From: an uncultured Anaerolineae bacterium
GTDB lineage: Bacteria > Chloroflexota > Anaerolineae > Anaerolineales > Villigracilaceae
DNA length: 64,000 nt
Direction of reading: 5' to 3'
Assembly: GCA_903822545.1 (NCBI GenBank)
Contig: CAIJPN010000103.1
Span: 19,168 to 83,167, forward strand
The translations under genes were made by a program, and so were the position numbers. Below the pieces are notes generated by a model. It saw nothing but the letters and a program-made list of their open reading frames with translations, was not told where the DNA came from and searched no databases. This document shows positions 26,452 through 34,714 of this stretch, in pieces; the first letter of the stretch is position 1; each line of letters begins with the position of its first letter.

Positions 26452-26528
26452 TAAGTGGTAAGTGGAAAGGGGTAAGTGGTAAGCAGGAAGGGTTTTTCTT
26501 ACCCCTTATCACTTGCCACTTGCCACTG
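26452..26528. repeat. Repeat (TAAGTGGTAAG family) that forms the GH18 3' end
   Basis: TTAAGTGGTAAGTGGAAAGG and ACCCCTTATCACTTGCCACT form a long inverted repeat. The right arm encodes the last codons and the stop of the GH18 gene (residues VASGK), so the insertion replaced or extended that C-terminus. Confidence 0.7.
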
Positions 26529-27444
26529 AATAAATCGCCTTTACCAGCGACAGCTCGCCCGGGGCATCCTGCTCCAGCGTCCAGAACATGATGCCGCTGG
26601 CTTTTTCGAGCGCCAGCCTGGTTTTGGCCTGCACGGTCGGGATGCCGTTATAGACCTGCATCATCCCGTAATAATCGAATCGGTCGAGCTGCGCGGCGGC
26701 CGGGTCAGCGCGGACGATTTTGGCGTAACTCTGCCCGGCCACTTTGGCCTGGCCTTCGAGATGCGCGTAAAACGGCACGCCCATCACCAGTTGCTCGGGC
26801 TTCGCGCCGCGCGCCGTCCAATAATCGAGGCCCTGCCGGAACTGCTCCATCGAGCCATGATCGGGGCCATCATAGGTCATCACGTTGATGAAATCGACCA
26901 CCGCAAAAGCCTCGGCGGGGAAACCCGCGCCGTTCGAATCGCCATAGGCCACCACCGCGGCTGTCAGCAGTTTGTCTTTGGGCAGGGCGGCGCGCAGTTC
27001 GCTCATCAGCGGCAGGAAAGCTGATCCGGGTTTGGGGAACTCCCAGTCCATATCCACGCCGTCGAGTTGGTGGTCGGCCACAAACTGCACCAAATTTTGG
27101 ATAAAAAGGGCACGAGTCGCCGGGTCGGTGGATACCGTTTCGAATTGCTGATCCCAGCCCCAGCCGCCTACCGAAATGACCACCTTCACGCCGCGCTGGT
27201 GCGCCGTTTCGACGATTTCATCCAGCTTGCGGGGGTTCAGGAGCGGCGCAAACGTCCCATCATTGTTGGGGATGAGAAAGCTGTAGTTGATGTGGGTCAA
27301 CTGCTCGTAGGGGATCACGCTCGAGATGACAGCTTCGGTGGCGTAAGCAATGATGCGAAATTTGGGTTCAGGAGCAGGCTGCGGGGCGCAAGATGTCGCA
27401 ATAACGGCCAGCAAGAGCAGGGGCAAGGAAATCAAGCGGTTCAT
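26509..27444 (-). CDS. GH18 chitinase-like lipoprotein
   Basis: A 311-aa protein anchored by a lipoprotein signal (lipobox ATSC, Cys19), acting outside the cytoplasmic membrane. The catalytic motif DGVDMDWEF (residues 128-136) fits DxxDxDxE with Glu135 as proton donor. 'VVISVGGWGWD' is the SxGG strand and 'FINVMTYDG' the family strand 6. It is short for a chitinase (single barrel, no insertion domain), compatible with an endo-N-acetylglucosaminidase or a peptidoglycan-active enzyme. The C-terminal residues are encoded by a dispersed repeat. It lies 31 bp after the kinase gene. Confidence 0.92.
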   Translation of the reverse strand: MNRLISLPLLLLAVIATSCAPQPAPEPKFRIIAYATEAVISSVIPYEQLTHINYSFLIPNNDGTFAPLLNPRKLDEIVETAHQRGVKVVISVGGWGWDQQFETVSTDPATRALFIQNLVQFVADHQLDGVDMDWEFPKPGSAFLPLMSELRAALPKDKLLTAAVVAYGDSNGAGFPAEAFAVVDFINVMTYDGPDHGSMEQFRQGLDYWTARGAKPEQLVMGVPFYAHLEGQAKVAGQSYAKIVRADPAAAQLDRFDYYGMMQVYNGIPTVQAKTRLALEKASGIMFWTLEQDAPGELSLVKAIYSVASGK

Positions 27445-27475
27445 GTGTCAGATTGTTTATCCGTAAATACCGGGG

Positions 27476-28474
27476 TTAATCGCCAGGCAGCTGCGCAGCA
27501 TTGTGCAAAGTGGCGTAACTTTCGATAAGCGCCTGGCGGATGACAGGATCGGGCCGCAAGCCACCCTCCTGCATCCCGATCAACACCGCACCGATAACCG
27601 GCGGCACGGTCAGGCGCACAAGGCGGGCCTTGGGGGCCACCGCCAGTATGGTTTCGCGCAGTGGCTCGATCAGCATGGCGCCACCTTCAAACATACTCCC
27701 AGCCAGCACCACATCAAATTCCAGTAATTCGAACTCCAGTTGGCGAATAACGGCGCAGGCCAGTTGGCCCAGTTCCACACCTGCCCAACGGATTAGCTCG
27801 CGGGCGGCAGCATCCCCATTCTCCGCCACCTGGAAAACCAGTCGGGCAGCATCTGCGCCGATGGTGTGGCGGCCTTCGGTGTAATTTTCCAGCAGATCCT
27901 GTACATTTTTTGCGCCGGCATAAGCTACGAAGGCCCCGGTTAGCGCGGTGGGAGCAATGCGCTTCGACCAGGCGTAGCCAACAAGCTGGATAGCACGGGC
28001 GACTAATTCGGATGATCCGGCGGCTTCTGCCATCAGCGTACCATAACCGGTGACGCGGCCCTCGCGCCGGTGGTCTTTATCCCAGCCCCGACAGTTGCAT
28101 CCTGTACCTGAAACAAGCCCTACGCCCCAACCGCCTTCCGCGCCTGCCACCAAGCCAGGGATCGAGTCATTGACGAGGTAAAAGGGACAGTCCAGCCCCA
28201 GCTGGCGGATGGTGGCTTCCATTTCAGGCTTCTCAGAAGGCCAATCGTACCCGGCAATACCAAACCCCGCCCCCGAAAACTGCTCTACGCTGATACCAGT
28301 CATGGCTGAAGCGCGCCCCAAACCATCCTGGAGGGTCTTCAACATGCCAGCATACCCCACCGATTGGTGGTTACCCGGACCAGATTCGCCAAAGCCAGTT
28401 ACGCGCCCAGTTTCATCCGCGATGATTTGATGCGTTTTTGTTCCGCCAATATCCGCGCCGAGGAAATAACGCAT
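27476..28474 (-). CDS. BadF/BcrA-family sugar kinase, N-acetylglucosamine kinase-like
   Basis: A 332-aa cytosolic kinase of the ASKHA fold. The phosphate-1 loop is 'LGADIGGTKTHQI' near the start, 'VNDSIPGLVAGAEGGWGVGLVSGTG' in outline contains the catalytic Asp and phosphate-2, and 'VVLAGSMFEGG' is the adenosine loop. The closest functional type is the eukaryotic/bacterial GlcNAc kinase (NagK) branch. The start at 28474 has AAGGATA upstream; the 22 codons before it overlap the GH4 3' region. Its product would feed either the deaminase route or the neighbouring GH4 enzyme. Confidence 0.85.
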   Translation of the reverse strand: MRYFLGADIGGTKTHQIIADETGRVTGFGESGPGNHQSVGYAGMLKTLQDGLGRASAMTGISVEQFSGAGFGIAGYDWPSEKPEMEATIRQLGLDCPFYLVNDSIPGLVAGAEGGWGVGLVSGTGCNCRGWDKDHRREGRVTGYGTLMAEAAGSSELVARAIQLVGYAWSKRIAPTALTGAFVAYAGAKNVQDLLENYTEGRHTIGADAARLVFQVAENGDAAARELIRWAGVELGQLACAVIRQLEFELLEFDVVLAGSMFEGGAMLIEPLRETILAVAPKARLVRLTVPPVIGAVLIGMQEGGLRPDPVIRQALIESYATLHNAAQLPGD

Positions 28475-28493
28475 GCAGTATCCTTTGAAAGAA

Positions 28494-28517
28494 AGGGGCG
28501 ACCTGCTGGCCGCCCCT
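28494..28517. terminator. Intercistronic GC hairpin after the GH4 gene
   Basis: AGGGGCG / CGCCCCT with a 10-nt loop, located between the GH4 stop and the kinase ribosome binding site. There is no T-run on the minus strand, so mRNA stabilisation or partial termination is likelier than full termination. Confidence 0.45.
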
Positions 28518-28524
28518 GCTTGAT

Positions 28525-29826
28525 TTATGCCTGTTTCCAAAACTGCGGCAGGTGTTCCCGATGGGTTTCGAGCAAGTCATCAAGCACTGCCTGGACTTTA
28601 TCGGCACGAGGGCCAAGCGGGTGAACCAGCAGGGCCTGGTAAGCAGCATCCCGGTCGCCATGAACGGCGGCTTCTACAGTCAGCATTTCGTAGGCTTTGA
28701 CGGCTGCTACCAGCCCAAAACAAGCCATGGGCAATGGTTCGGCGGGCTGGGGCGTGATGCCGCTCTTGCGCACAGTTGCGGGCATTTCGAGCACCCAATC
28801 GGCGGGCCATTCTTTGACCGCGCCATTATTTTTGATGTTGACGATGTGCGTCTCACCCAGGTCGTTGTAATGAGCGGTAAGCAGCTGTGTAGCAACGGTA
28901 GAATAATACGCGCCGCCACGTTTCATCAAATCAGCCGGGGGCTCGGTCAAGTTCGGGTCAGCATACTGCTCCAAGAGCACCTTTTCAACTTCAATAACTT
29001 CATCGGCGCGGCTGGGCGGCCATTTTTCCTGCGATTTGAGCTTTTTATCAGTGTAGTAAAAATATTGCAGGTAGTAGTTGGGCATCATGCGCAGGGTTTC
29101 CACCGTGCGAGGGTCCCAATCGGGATGCTCGTCCGCTTTTTGGCGCTGGATAAAGTTTTCGATGATGCGCGGCCAGACATCTTCCCCATCGATGGTGAAG
29201 CCGCGATGCCATGAGAGGTGATTCAGCCCGAGGGTTTTCAATTCCGCCCTGGATGGGTCTATTGAAACACCCGTGAGTTCTTTCCAGCCTTCGAGAATGC
29301 CCATTTTGGCGGTGATCGGCACGTTACAGACACCCACAGAAGGTGTATCAGCCGCGTATTTGCTCAGGGCCTGGGTGACCAAACCGGCGGGGTTGGTGAA
29401 GTTAACGAGCATCGCCCCAGGTTTGGAAACTTCTTTCATATCGCGCGCAATCCCCAGGATGACCGGGATTGTCCGCAGGGCTTTGCCCATGCCACCCACG
29501 CCGGTGGTTTCTTGCCCAATCAAACCATGCCGCAGGCCGAGATATTCATCGCGGCGGCGAGCTTCCATATGACCCACCCTCAGTTGGGTAGTGACATAAT
29601 CTGCATCTCGGACGGCTTCACGCTGGTTAGTGGTGAGCACAACCCGAAAAGGCGAACCTTTGGCCATAACCATTCGTTGGGCAAAACCACCGACAATATC
29701 GAGCCGTTCTTTGTCGATGTCCATCAGCCACAGTTCGGTAAGCGGGAATTGCTGGAGGCGCGCCAGGAACCCATTCACCAGTTCGGGGGTGTAGGTGGAG
29801 CCGCCGCCAATGACTGCTACTTTCAT
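28525..29826 (-). CDS. GH4 glycosidase, 6-phospho-beta-glucosidase-like
   Basis: A 433-aa NAD- and metal-dependent glycosidase that works by oxidation, elimination and reduction. The Rossmann start is 'KVAVIGGGSTYTPELVNGF'. 'CNVPI' (metal Cys), 'GLNHLSW' (His ligand) and 'GGAYYS' (Tyr base) are the active-site words of the phospho-beta-glucosidase branch. No PTS component is in the window; the gene follows an ABC sugar importer and precedes a sugar kinase, so phosphorylation would have to happen after import. GGAGAATTCCC lies before the start. Confidence 0.9.
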   Translation of the reverse strand: MKVAVIGGGSTYTPELVNGFLARLQQFPLTELWLMDIDKERLDIVGGFAQRMVMAKGSPFRVVLTTNQREAVRDADYVTTQLRVGHMEARRRDEYLGLRHGLIGQETTGVGGMGKALRTIPVILGIARDMKEVSKPGAMLVNFTNPAGLVTQALSKYAADTPSVGVCNVPITAKMGILEGWKELTGVSIDPSRAELKTLGLNHLSWHRGFTIDGEDVWPRIIENFIQRQKADEHPDWDPRTVETLRMMPNYYLQYFYYTDKKLKSQEKWPPSRADEVIEVEKVLLEQYADPNLTEPPADLMKRGGAYYSTVATQLLTAHYNDLGETHIVNIKNNGAVKEWPADWVLEMPATVRKSGITPQPAEPLPMACFGLVAAVKAYEMLTVEAAVHGDRDAAYQALLVHPLGPRADKVQAVLDDLLETHREHLPQFWKQA

Positions 29827-29854
29827 CTGGGAATTCTCCTATTTATCAAAAGGA

Positions 29855-29886
29855 GCGCACCGCGCCAATTTTTTACCTGGCGCGAT
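29855..29886. terminator. Intercistronic hairpin between permease and GH4 genes
   Basis: CGCGCCA and TGGCGCG flank a loop rich in T (ATTTTTTACC) in the 76-bp spacer. It may stabilise the upstream ABC mRNA; no downstream U-tract is visible. Confidence 0.4.
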
Positions 29887-29902
29887 GCACTGCCTGTGTG
29901 AG

Positions 29903-30943
29903 TTATTTTTCAACACCGGTAACAACAATACCCTGGACGAAGAAGCGCTGGGCAACAATAAACAGGAGTAGAGGAGCGATGAGGGTCATGAGCGCGCCAG
30001 CCTGGATAACTTGCGGTTTCTGGCCATAAATGCCGTTGAAGGTAGAAAGTGCAACGGAAATCGGCCAGTTTGCACGGTTGGATGAGAGGTAAACCAGCGG
30101 GCCAAAGTAATCGTTCCAGGCGAAAACGATGTGGAAGACGGTGATGGCCATCAGCGCGGGGTAGGATTGCGGGATGATGACCGACCAGAGAACACGCAAT
30201 GGGCCGGCGCCATCAATCATGGCGGCTTCATCCAGTTCGCGCGGCAGGGTCATGAAATACTGGCGCAGGAGGAAGACATCATAGGCATTGGCAAAGAAGG
30301 ATGGCACGATCAGCGGCAGCCAGGTACCGATCCAACCAATTGTCTGGAAGAAGGTAAAGGTGGGGATGAGGGTCACAAACCCGGGCAGGAAGATGGTCGA
30401 GATAAGTAAGATAAACATGAAGTCACGACCCGGGAAGCGGAAGCGGGAAAAGCCAAAAGCCACCAGTGTGCACGAGATTAGCACACCAATTTCGGTCATG
30501 ATGGCATAGAAGAATGTGTTCCACATCTTGCGCGGAAAATCGATCGCGGTAATTACTTCTGTGTAATTGCTTTTAGCGCTGGCAAGGGAAAATATCCATG
30601 GACGTTGAAGGTTGCGCCAGGAGCCTTCCCATACGATTTCGCCAGCAGTCAAATTCTCGGGGTCGATGAATGTGCTCATCTTCTGGCCTTTCTTTAGCAT
30701 GGCCAGGTCTTTGGTTGTGCCATCGGGCATGGGGACGGTAAAAACATCCAGCTTTTGGCCGTTATATTCAAAAGTGGGCGCTTCGGCGGGCCAAATAGGG
30801 GCACCAATTTCAGAAATCTGATCTTGCGTTTTCATGGAGGTCAACACCATGAAGGCAAATGGCGACAGGTAGAGGAACAAGATCGCCAGGGTTAATGCGG
30901 TGACAAAAATTGTGCTGAGTCTTTTAGCGATGGGTGTTTTCAT
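29903..30943 (-). CDS. ABC sugar transporter permease (MalG type)
   Basis: A 346-aa permease of the CUT1 group. There are six helices; the EAA loop is 'LPRELDEAAMIDGAGPLRV' followed by IIPQSYPALMAI. A long periplasmic insertion of about 85 residues lies after the first helix (residues 33-120), larger than in MalG. The start at 30943 is set by GGAGG, 10 bp after the stop of the other permease. With the other permease and the binding protein it imports oligosaccharides; no dedicated ATPase gene is present, so a shared MsmK-type ATPase is needed. Confidence 0.93.
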   Translation of the reverse strand: MKTPIAKRLSTIFVTALTLAILFLYLSPFAFMVLTSMKTQDQISEIGAPIWPAEAPTFEYNGQKLDVFTVPMPDGTTKDLAMLKKGQKMSTFIDPENLTAGEIVWEGSWRNLQRPWIFSLASAKSNYTEVITAIDFPRKMWNTFFYAIMTEIGVLISCTLVAFGFSRFRFPGRDFMFILLISTIFLPGFVTLIPTFTFFQTIGWIGTWLPLIVPSFFANAYDVFLLRQYFMTLPRELDEAAMIDGAGPLRVLWSVIIPQSYPALMAITVFHIVFAWNDYFGPLVYLSSNRANWPISVALSTFNGIYGQKPQVIQAGALMTLIAPLLLFIVAQRFFVQGIVVTGVEK

Positions 30944-30953
30944 GCTACGCCTC

Positions 30954-31982
30954 CTATGACCGGCTATCGCCAGCGTAATAAACCCAGTATTTCGCGGTTG
31001 AAAATACAAGGAAGGTGATGACCATAATAATCACAAAGAGAAACCAAGCCAGGGTCGCCCCATAAGACATATCCTGATAGGCGTAAAAGTTTTTATACAA
31101 ATACAGGTTATAGAACATAGTCGCACCCCCTGGGCGGCCTGTTCCACTATTGACAACGAGAGGAGTAGTAAAGTACTGGAACAATCCCACGATACTCAAC
31201 ACCAGGTTGTAGAAAATTACCGGGGAAATCATTGGGAAAGTGATGTTCCAGAAGGTTTGCCATGGGTTCGCGCCATCTACCTTGGCGGCATCATATAGTT
31301 CAGTTGGGACGCCTTGCAAACCGGCAATCATAATTAGCATAGCATTGCCTGCCCCCCAAATACCCATGATGATGTACGTGGGATAAACCCAGTTCACATC
31401 ATTGGCCCATTGGGGTACATTTTCTTTTGCCATGCCCAAAAAGATCAGTGCGCGGTTAATCCAGCCAGATTCGGTGTTAAGCATACCGCCCCACAGGTAG
31501 ATTGCTGCGACAAACGGGACGATATAGGGCATATAAAACAGGCTTCGAAAAACCATTTGACCCTTCAGGTAGGGGCTGTTCATCAGCAGAGCCAGGCTAA
31601 GTGGCAAGAAAATGCCTACTGGCAAGGCCATCAGGCCAAATGTGATGGTTACGCCCATTGCAGAGGGCGTACTGCTTGGTGCAAAGAAAGTGATCCAAGT
31701 ACGCGGATTAACACCTACCATCGGATCGTTGATCATCTTGATGTAGTTATCAAACCCAACGAATTTGGGAGTGCTTAATATCCCATCCGTGATTGAAAGA
31801 TCTATAAAGCTAAAGAATAGCGAGGCTATGATGGGAATGAAGGTGAAAACCATGAACCCAAAAATCCAAGGCGAGAGGAATAACAACCCGTTTCGCATTT
31901 CGCGACGCGCATTGGGCGGGAGATTGCGAAATGCCCGCAAGGATGGGATTGAATCACGGAAATTTGAAAGCTGCTCAAGCAT
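30954..31982 (-). CDS. ABC sugar transporter permease (MalF type)
   Basis: A 342-aa CUT1 permease. After a charged cytoplasmic N-terminus it has six helices. The coupling loop is 'VPTELYDAAKVDGANPWQTF' followed by ITFPMISPVIFYN. 'YMPYIVPFVAAIYLWGGM' is a typical helix-3 region. It is the middle gene of binding protein - MalF-type - MalG-type. A strong hairpin separates it from the binding protein gene, which fits lower expression of the permeases than of the binding protein. Confidence 0.93.
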   Translation of the reverse strand: MLEQLSNFRDSIPSLRAFRNLPPNARREMRNGLLFLSPWIFGFMVFTFIPIIASLFFSFIDLSITDGILSTPKFVGFDNYIKMINDPMVGVNPRTWITFFAPSSTPSAMGVTITFGLMALPVGIFLPLSLALLMNSPYLKGQMVFRSLFYMPYIVPFVAAIYLWGGMLNTESGWINRALIFLGMAKENVPQWANDVNWVYPTYIIMGIWGAGNAMLIMIAGLQGVPTELYDAAKVDGANPWQTFWNITFPMISPVIFYNLVLSIVGLFQYFTTPLVVNSGTGRPGGATMFYNLYLYKNFYAYQDMSYGATLAWFLFVIIMVITFLVFSTAKYWVYYAGDSRS

Positions 31983-32024
31983 ATGGCGCTCCCTTTTTGG
32001 TTAATGGGGTGACTTTGGTAAAAA

Positions 32025-32060
32025 CTGGGCGGGCAGTCCTTGGGAGACCCGCCCGCCCAG
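32025..32060. terminator. Partial terminator hairpin after the sugar-binding protein gene
   Basis: CTGGGCGGGC / GCCCGCCCAG, a 10-bp GC-only-rich stem with a 16-nt loop, followed on the minus strand by TTTTACC. The placement between binding protein and permease genes suits differential expression within one operon. Confidence 0.6.
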
Positions 32061-32076
32061 CATATTACAGGCTGTA

Positions 32077-33465
32077 CTACTTGTTGTAGATCACGTTGAG
32101 GTCGTCTACGAGTTTCTTGTACTCGGCATCGAAATCAAGACCTTCGGTGTTGACCATCAGATCGTTGAAGGTCGCGAAGCGAGCGGTAGCTTCGATGGAG
32201 TTGGGCTGGTACTGTTCCGAAGAGGGGGTGTCTGGATAAGCGAGACCCTGGATGAAAACATCCCAGCTTTCCTTGGTCACGAAGGGATAGTCCGCAGCTT
32301 TCTTGTCGAAGAAGGCCTGGGTCTTGGAAGGAATGGCGGGCATAGCGCCGTAGGCGGGCAGCAGTTTGTCGCCACCGGTGGTGATCAGGTAGGCCAGGAC
32401 TTCAAAGGCCTGCTCAGGATTCTTGGTGCCTTTCCAGATGCGGAAGGTATCGGCGTCGATACGACCATTAACCTGTCCATCAGCACCCATCGGCTGGATG
32501 CCGAGCTGGAATTCATTGCCAGCCTTGGCGAAATCACCCAAGCAGCAGGTGTACCAGGTCTGGGTCAGGCCCATAGCGGCCTTGCCACTGTTGAAGACAT
32601 TGCCAGCGCCAAATTCAGGTGAGCCAGCGAGTGGACCAGATGCCATGAAGGGTTCTTTGCCATACATGCCATCGTAGTACCACTGGAAGGCTTTTTTCCA
32701 GCCATCGGGCATGGTCGACTTGTATTCGCCCTTCTTTGTGCCATCGTAGATCTTGGTGGCGCCATCGTAGAAAGTGGCGACAGACAGGATCGACTGCCAC
32801 TGGGCAGAGTAACCAACCTGGACGATCGCGGTACGATCGAAGTCGGGGGATTTGGCGTTGTTGCCGTTCTTGTCAACGGTTAAGCGCTTGGCAACTTCGG
32901 TAACGGTATCCCAGGTCCAGTCAACTTCTTTGCCATCGAGCACATACTTCTCGCCGTACTTCTGGGGCGGGTAAGCCAGGCCGGCTTCGTCAAATAAGGC
33001 GGGCACAAAGTAGATAGCGCCGGGGAACACAGCGAAGGGCAGGCCAACCTGTTCGCCTTCAACCTGGTAGAACTTGATCAGGGCCGGGTCAAAGACCGAG
33101 GAATCGAACTTGGCCTTTTCCATGTACGGAGCAATGTTGAGCCATTGGCCATAGAAGTCATTGGAGCCACCCCAACCGACTGGACCAACGATGTCGGGGC
33201 CATTGCCGGAAGCGATCTGGGTAGAGAGGGTGTCACGAGCGCTGTCGTAGGGGACAACTTCGAGCACGAGCTTGATGTTCGGGTGGGAAGCGTTGAATTC
33301 TTTGACAACTTCTTCCTGGATGGTAACCTGTGCGGGATCAGTACCAGTGCCAAGGCCAACGAACCAGCGGACTTCAACGACCGGGGGTGTGCCAGGGCCG
33401 CAGGCTGAAAGCATCATCGAAGCGATGATCATCAGGGCAAGCAGGGCAAACAACTTGTTTTTCAT
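32077..33465 (-). CDS. Sugar-binding lipoprotein of an ABC importer
   Basis: A 462-aa family 1 solute-binding protein. The signal ends in lipobox LSAC (Cys22). The fold words 'FNASHPNIKLVLEVVPYDS' and 'QIASGNGPDIVGPVG' are typical of oligosaccharide-binding proteins. Aromatic residues in 'SVATFYDGATKIYDG' and 'GLTQTWYTCCLGD' could stack on sugars; the tandem Cys pair is unusual. TGAGGAGAA lies before the start. The LacI gene lies upstream in the same direction and probably controls it. The substrate is inferred from neighbours to be a beta-linked gluco- or amino-sugar oligomer. Confidence 0.93.
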   Translation of the reverse strand: MKNKLFALLALMIIASMMLSACGPGTPPVVEVRWFVGLGTGTDPAQVTIQEEVVKEFNASHPNIKLVLEVVPYDSARDTLSTQIASGNGPDIVGPVGWGGSNDFYGQWLNIAPYMEKAKFDSSVFDPALIKFYQVEGEQVGLPFAVFPGAIYFVPALFDEAGLAYPPQKYGEKYVLDGKEVDWTWDTVTEVAKRLTVDKNGNNAKSPDFDRTAIVQVGYSAQWQSILSVATFYDGATKIYDGTKKGEYKSTMPDGWKKAFQWYYDGMYGKEPFMASGPLAGSPEFGAGNVFNSGKAAMGLTQTWYTCCLGDFAKAGNEFQLGIQPMGADGQVNGRIDADTFRIWKGTKNPEQAFEVLAYLITTGGDKLLPAYGAMPAIPSKTQAFFDKKAADYPFVTKESWDVFIQGLAYPDTPSSEQYQPNSIEATARFATFNDLMVNTEGLDFDAEYKKLVDDLNVIYNK

Positions 33466-33583
33466 GGTGAATTTTCTCCTCAGGAAATTTGGAAAAGTGG
33501 GGTCGGAAAACGAATTTTGGATACTGCGATTGGTTTATTTCTGGAACCGTGGCCTCCTTGAAAACAGCGGGTGATTTTTTCGC

Positions 33584-34603
33584 TCAACTTTGACAACCAC
33601 ATGAGCGACGAAGGATAATTTCAGTGGGTAACAAGATGGTTGACTCGGGCACTTGTTTATCAATGATGCGAAAAAGCTGTGCCGCAGCCGTGCGACCAAC
33701 TTCATCGGTTGGCGCGCGAACGGTGGTGAGGGGTGGGTTAAGGAAAGATGTCAGGCGCAGGTCATCAAAACCGATCACGGCTACATCTTCTGGAACGCGC
33801 TTGCCGGTATCTTTAAGCGCTTCAAGTACGCCGATGGCGGCATCATCATCCCCGGTAAAAACTGCGTCGAAGGGGGTCGCGCCAGTCTCAATGAATTTTT
33901 TCAGGTTGGCGTAGGCGATTTCGCTTTCAAACTCACCAGACAACATCAGGGTATCTTCAAACGGGATACCATGATCTTCCAGGGATGCCAGGTAACCTAC
34001 TTCGCGCCAATAAGAATCTTCCTGGTGCGCTGGGCCCCGCATAAACAAAATACGCCTTCTTCCATGGACTTCGATGAGGTGGTCGATACTTTTTCGAGTA
34101 GCCGCTTTATTCTCAACCGTAACCGACGGAACAGGCGCATTTTTGGGGGCAGTCCGATGGATCAGCACCACCGGGAATTTTTTCTGGTACAAGCGGTAAA
34201 TTTGCTCGTCATCAAGACTGTCTGCAAACACCAGCAAGCCATCGGTATTATGGGCCCCGATGGGAGGCTGCACATTTTTGCGCATGGACGGCCGGGAGGT
34301 TGCAACCAGCAGGTTGTACCCTTTCTGGCTGACGATTGCCTCGACACCGCTGATGAGGGGCGCAAAAAAATCGCGGTGCATATTCAACAGTAAAAGGCCG
34401 ATCGTTTGGGTACGTCGCATCGCCAGGCTGCGCGCAGCAGCGTGCGGAGCGTATTTCAGGTCACCCATAACAGCATCCAAACGGGCCGCAACAGCATCCG
34501 AGACAGGAGCATTCCGGTTAATGTAGCGGCTGACAGTTGCCACTGATACACCGGCATTCCGGGCGACATCTCGAATAGTAACGGAAGTTGATCTACGTGT
34601 CAT
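33584..34603 (-). CDS. LacI-family transcriptional regulator
   Basis: A 339-aa regulator. The N-terminal helix-turn-helix is 'TIRDVARNAGVSVATVSRYIN' in outline with the LacI hinge 'YAPHAAARSLAMRRT'. The effector domain is a periplasmic-binding-protein fold with 'FTGDDDAAIGVLEAL' and 'VAVIGFDDLRLTSFLNPPLTTVRAP'. The C-terminus LRRSCGCQS ends in clustered cysteines. It has its own promoter overlapped by two palindromic operators, so it is probably autoregulated and represses the sugar importer and hydrolase genes until an inducer sugar is present. No ribosome binding site is obvious. Confidence 0.92.
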   Translation of the reverse strand: MTRRSTSVTIRDVARNAGVSVATVSRYINRNAPVSDAVAARLDAVMGDLKYAPHAAARSLAMRRTQTIGLLLLNMHRDFFAPLISGVEAIVSQKGYNLLVATSRPSMRKNVQPPIGAHNTDGLLVFADSLDDEQIYRLYQKKFPVVLIHRTAPKNAPVPSVTVENKAATRKSIDHLIEVHGRRRILFMRGPAHQEDSYWREVGYLASLEDHGIPFEDTLMLSGEFESEIAYANLKKFIETGATPFDAVFTGDDDAAIGVLEALKDTGKRVPEDVAVIGFDDLRLTSFLNPPLTTVRAPTDEVGRTAAAQLFRIIDKQVPESTILLPTEIILRRSCGCQS

Positions 34604-34607
34604 GATA

Positions 34608-34662
34608 TGTAACCGTTTACTGTAACCGGTTACATTATGTCATGAGTCAAAACGCAAGTCAA
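34608..34662 (-). promoter_or_regulatory. lacI-type promoter with two tandem operators
   Basis: On the minus strand TTGACT (34657-34662) and CATAAT (34634-34639) are 17 bp apart. Directly downstream are two operator-like palindromes: TGTAACCGGTTACA (34621-34634, perfect) and a diverged copy centred near 34614 with GTAAAC and GTTACA half-sites. Binding there would block transcription initiation. I found no second perfect copy upstream of the sugar-binding protein gene. Confidence 0.7.
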
Positions 34663-34714
34663 TATCCATACCGACAAAAATTAGATTTTTTAAGGAAGAA
34701 TCAGCCTTTATGCA

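Noticed and set aside
25362..26591. 409-codon plus-strand frame
   Set aside because: It is antisense to the GH5-like gene and crosses the repeat into the GH18 gene.
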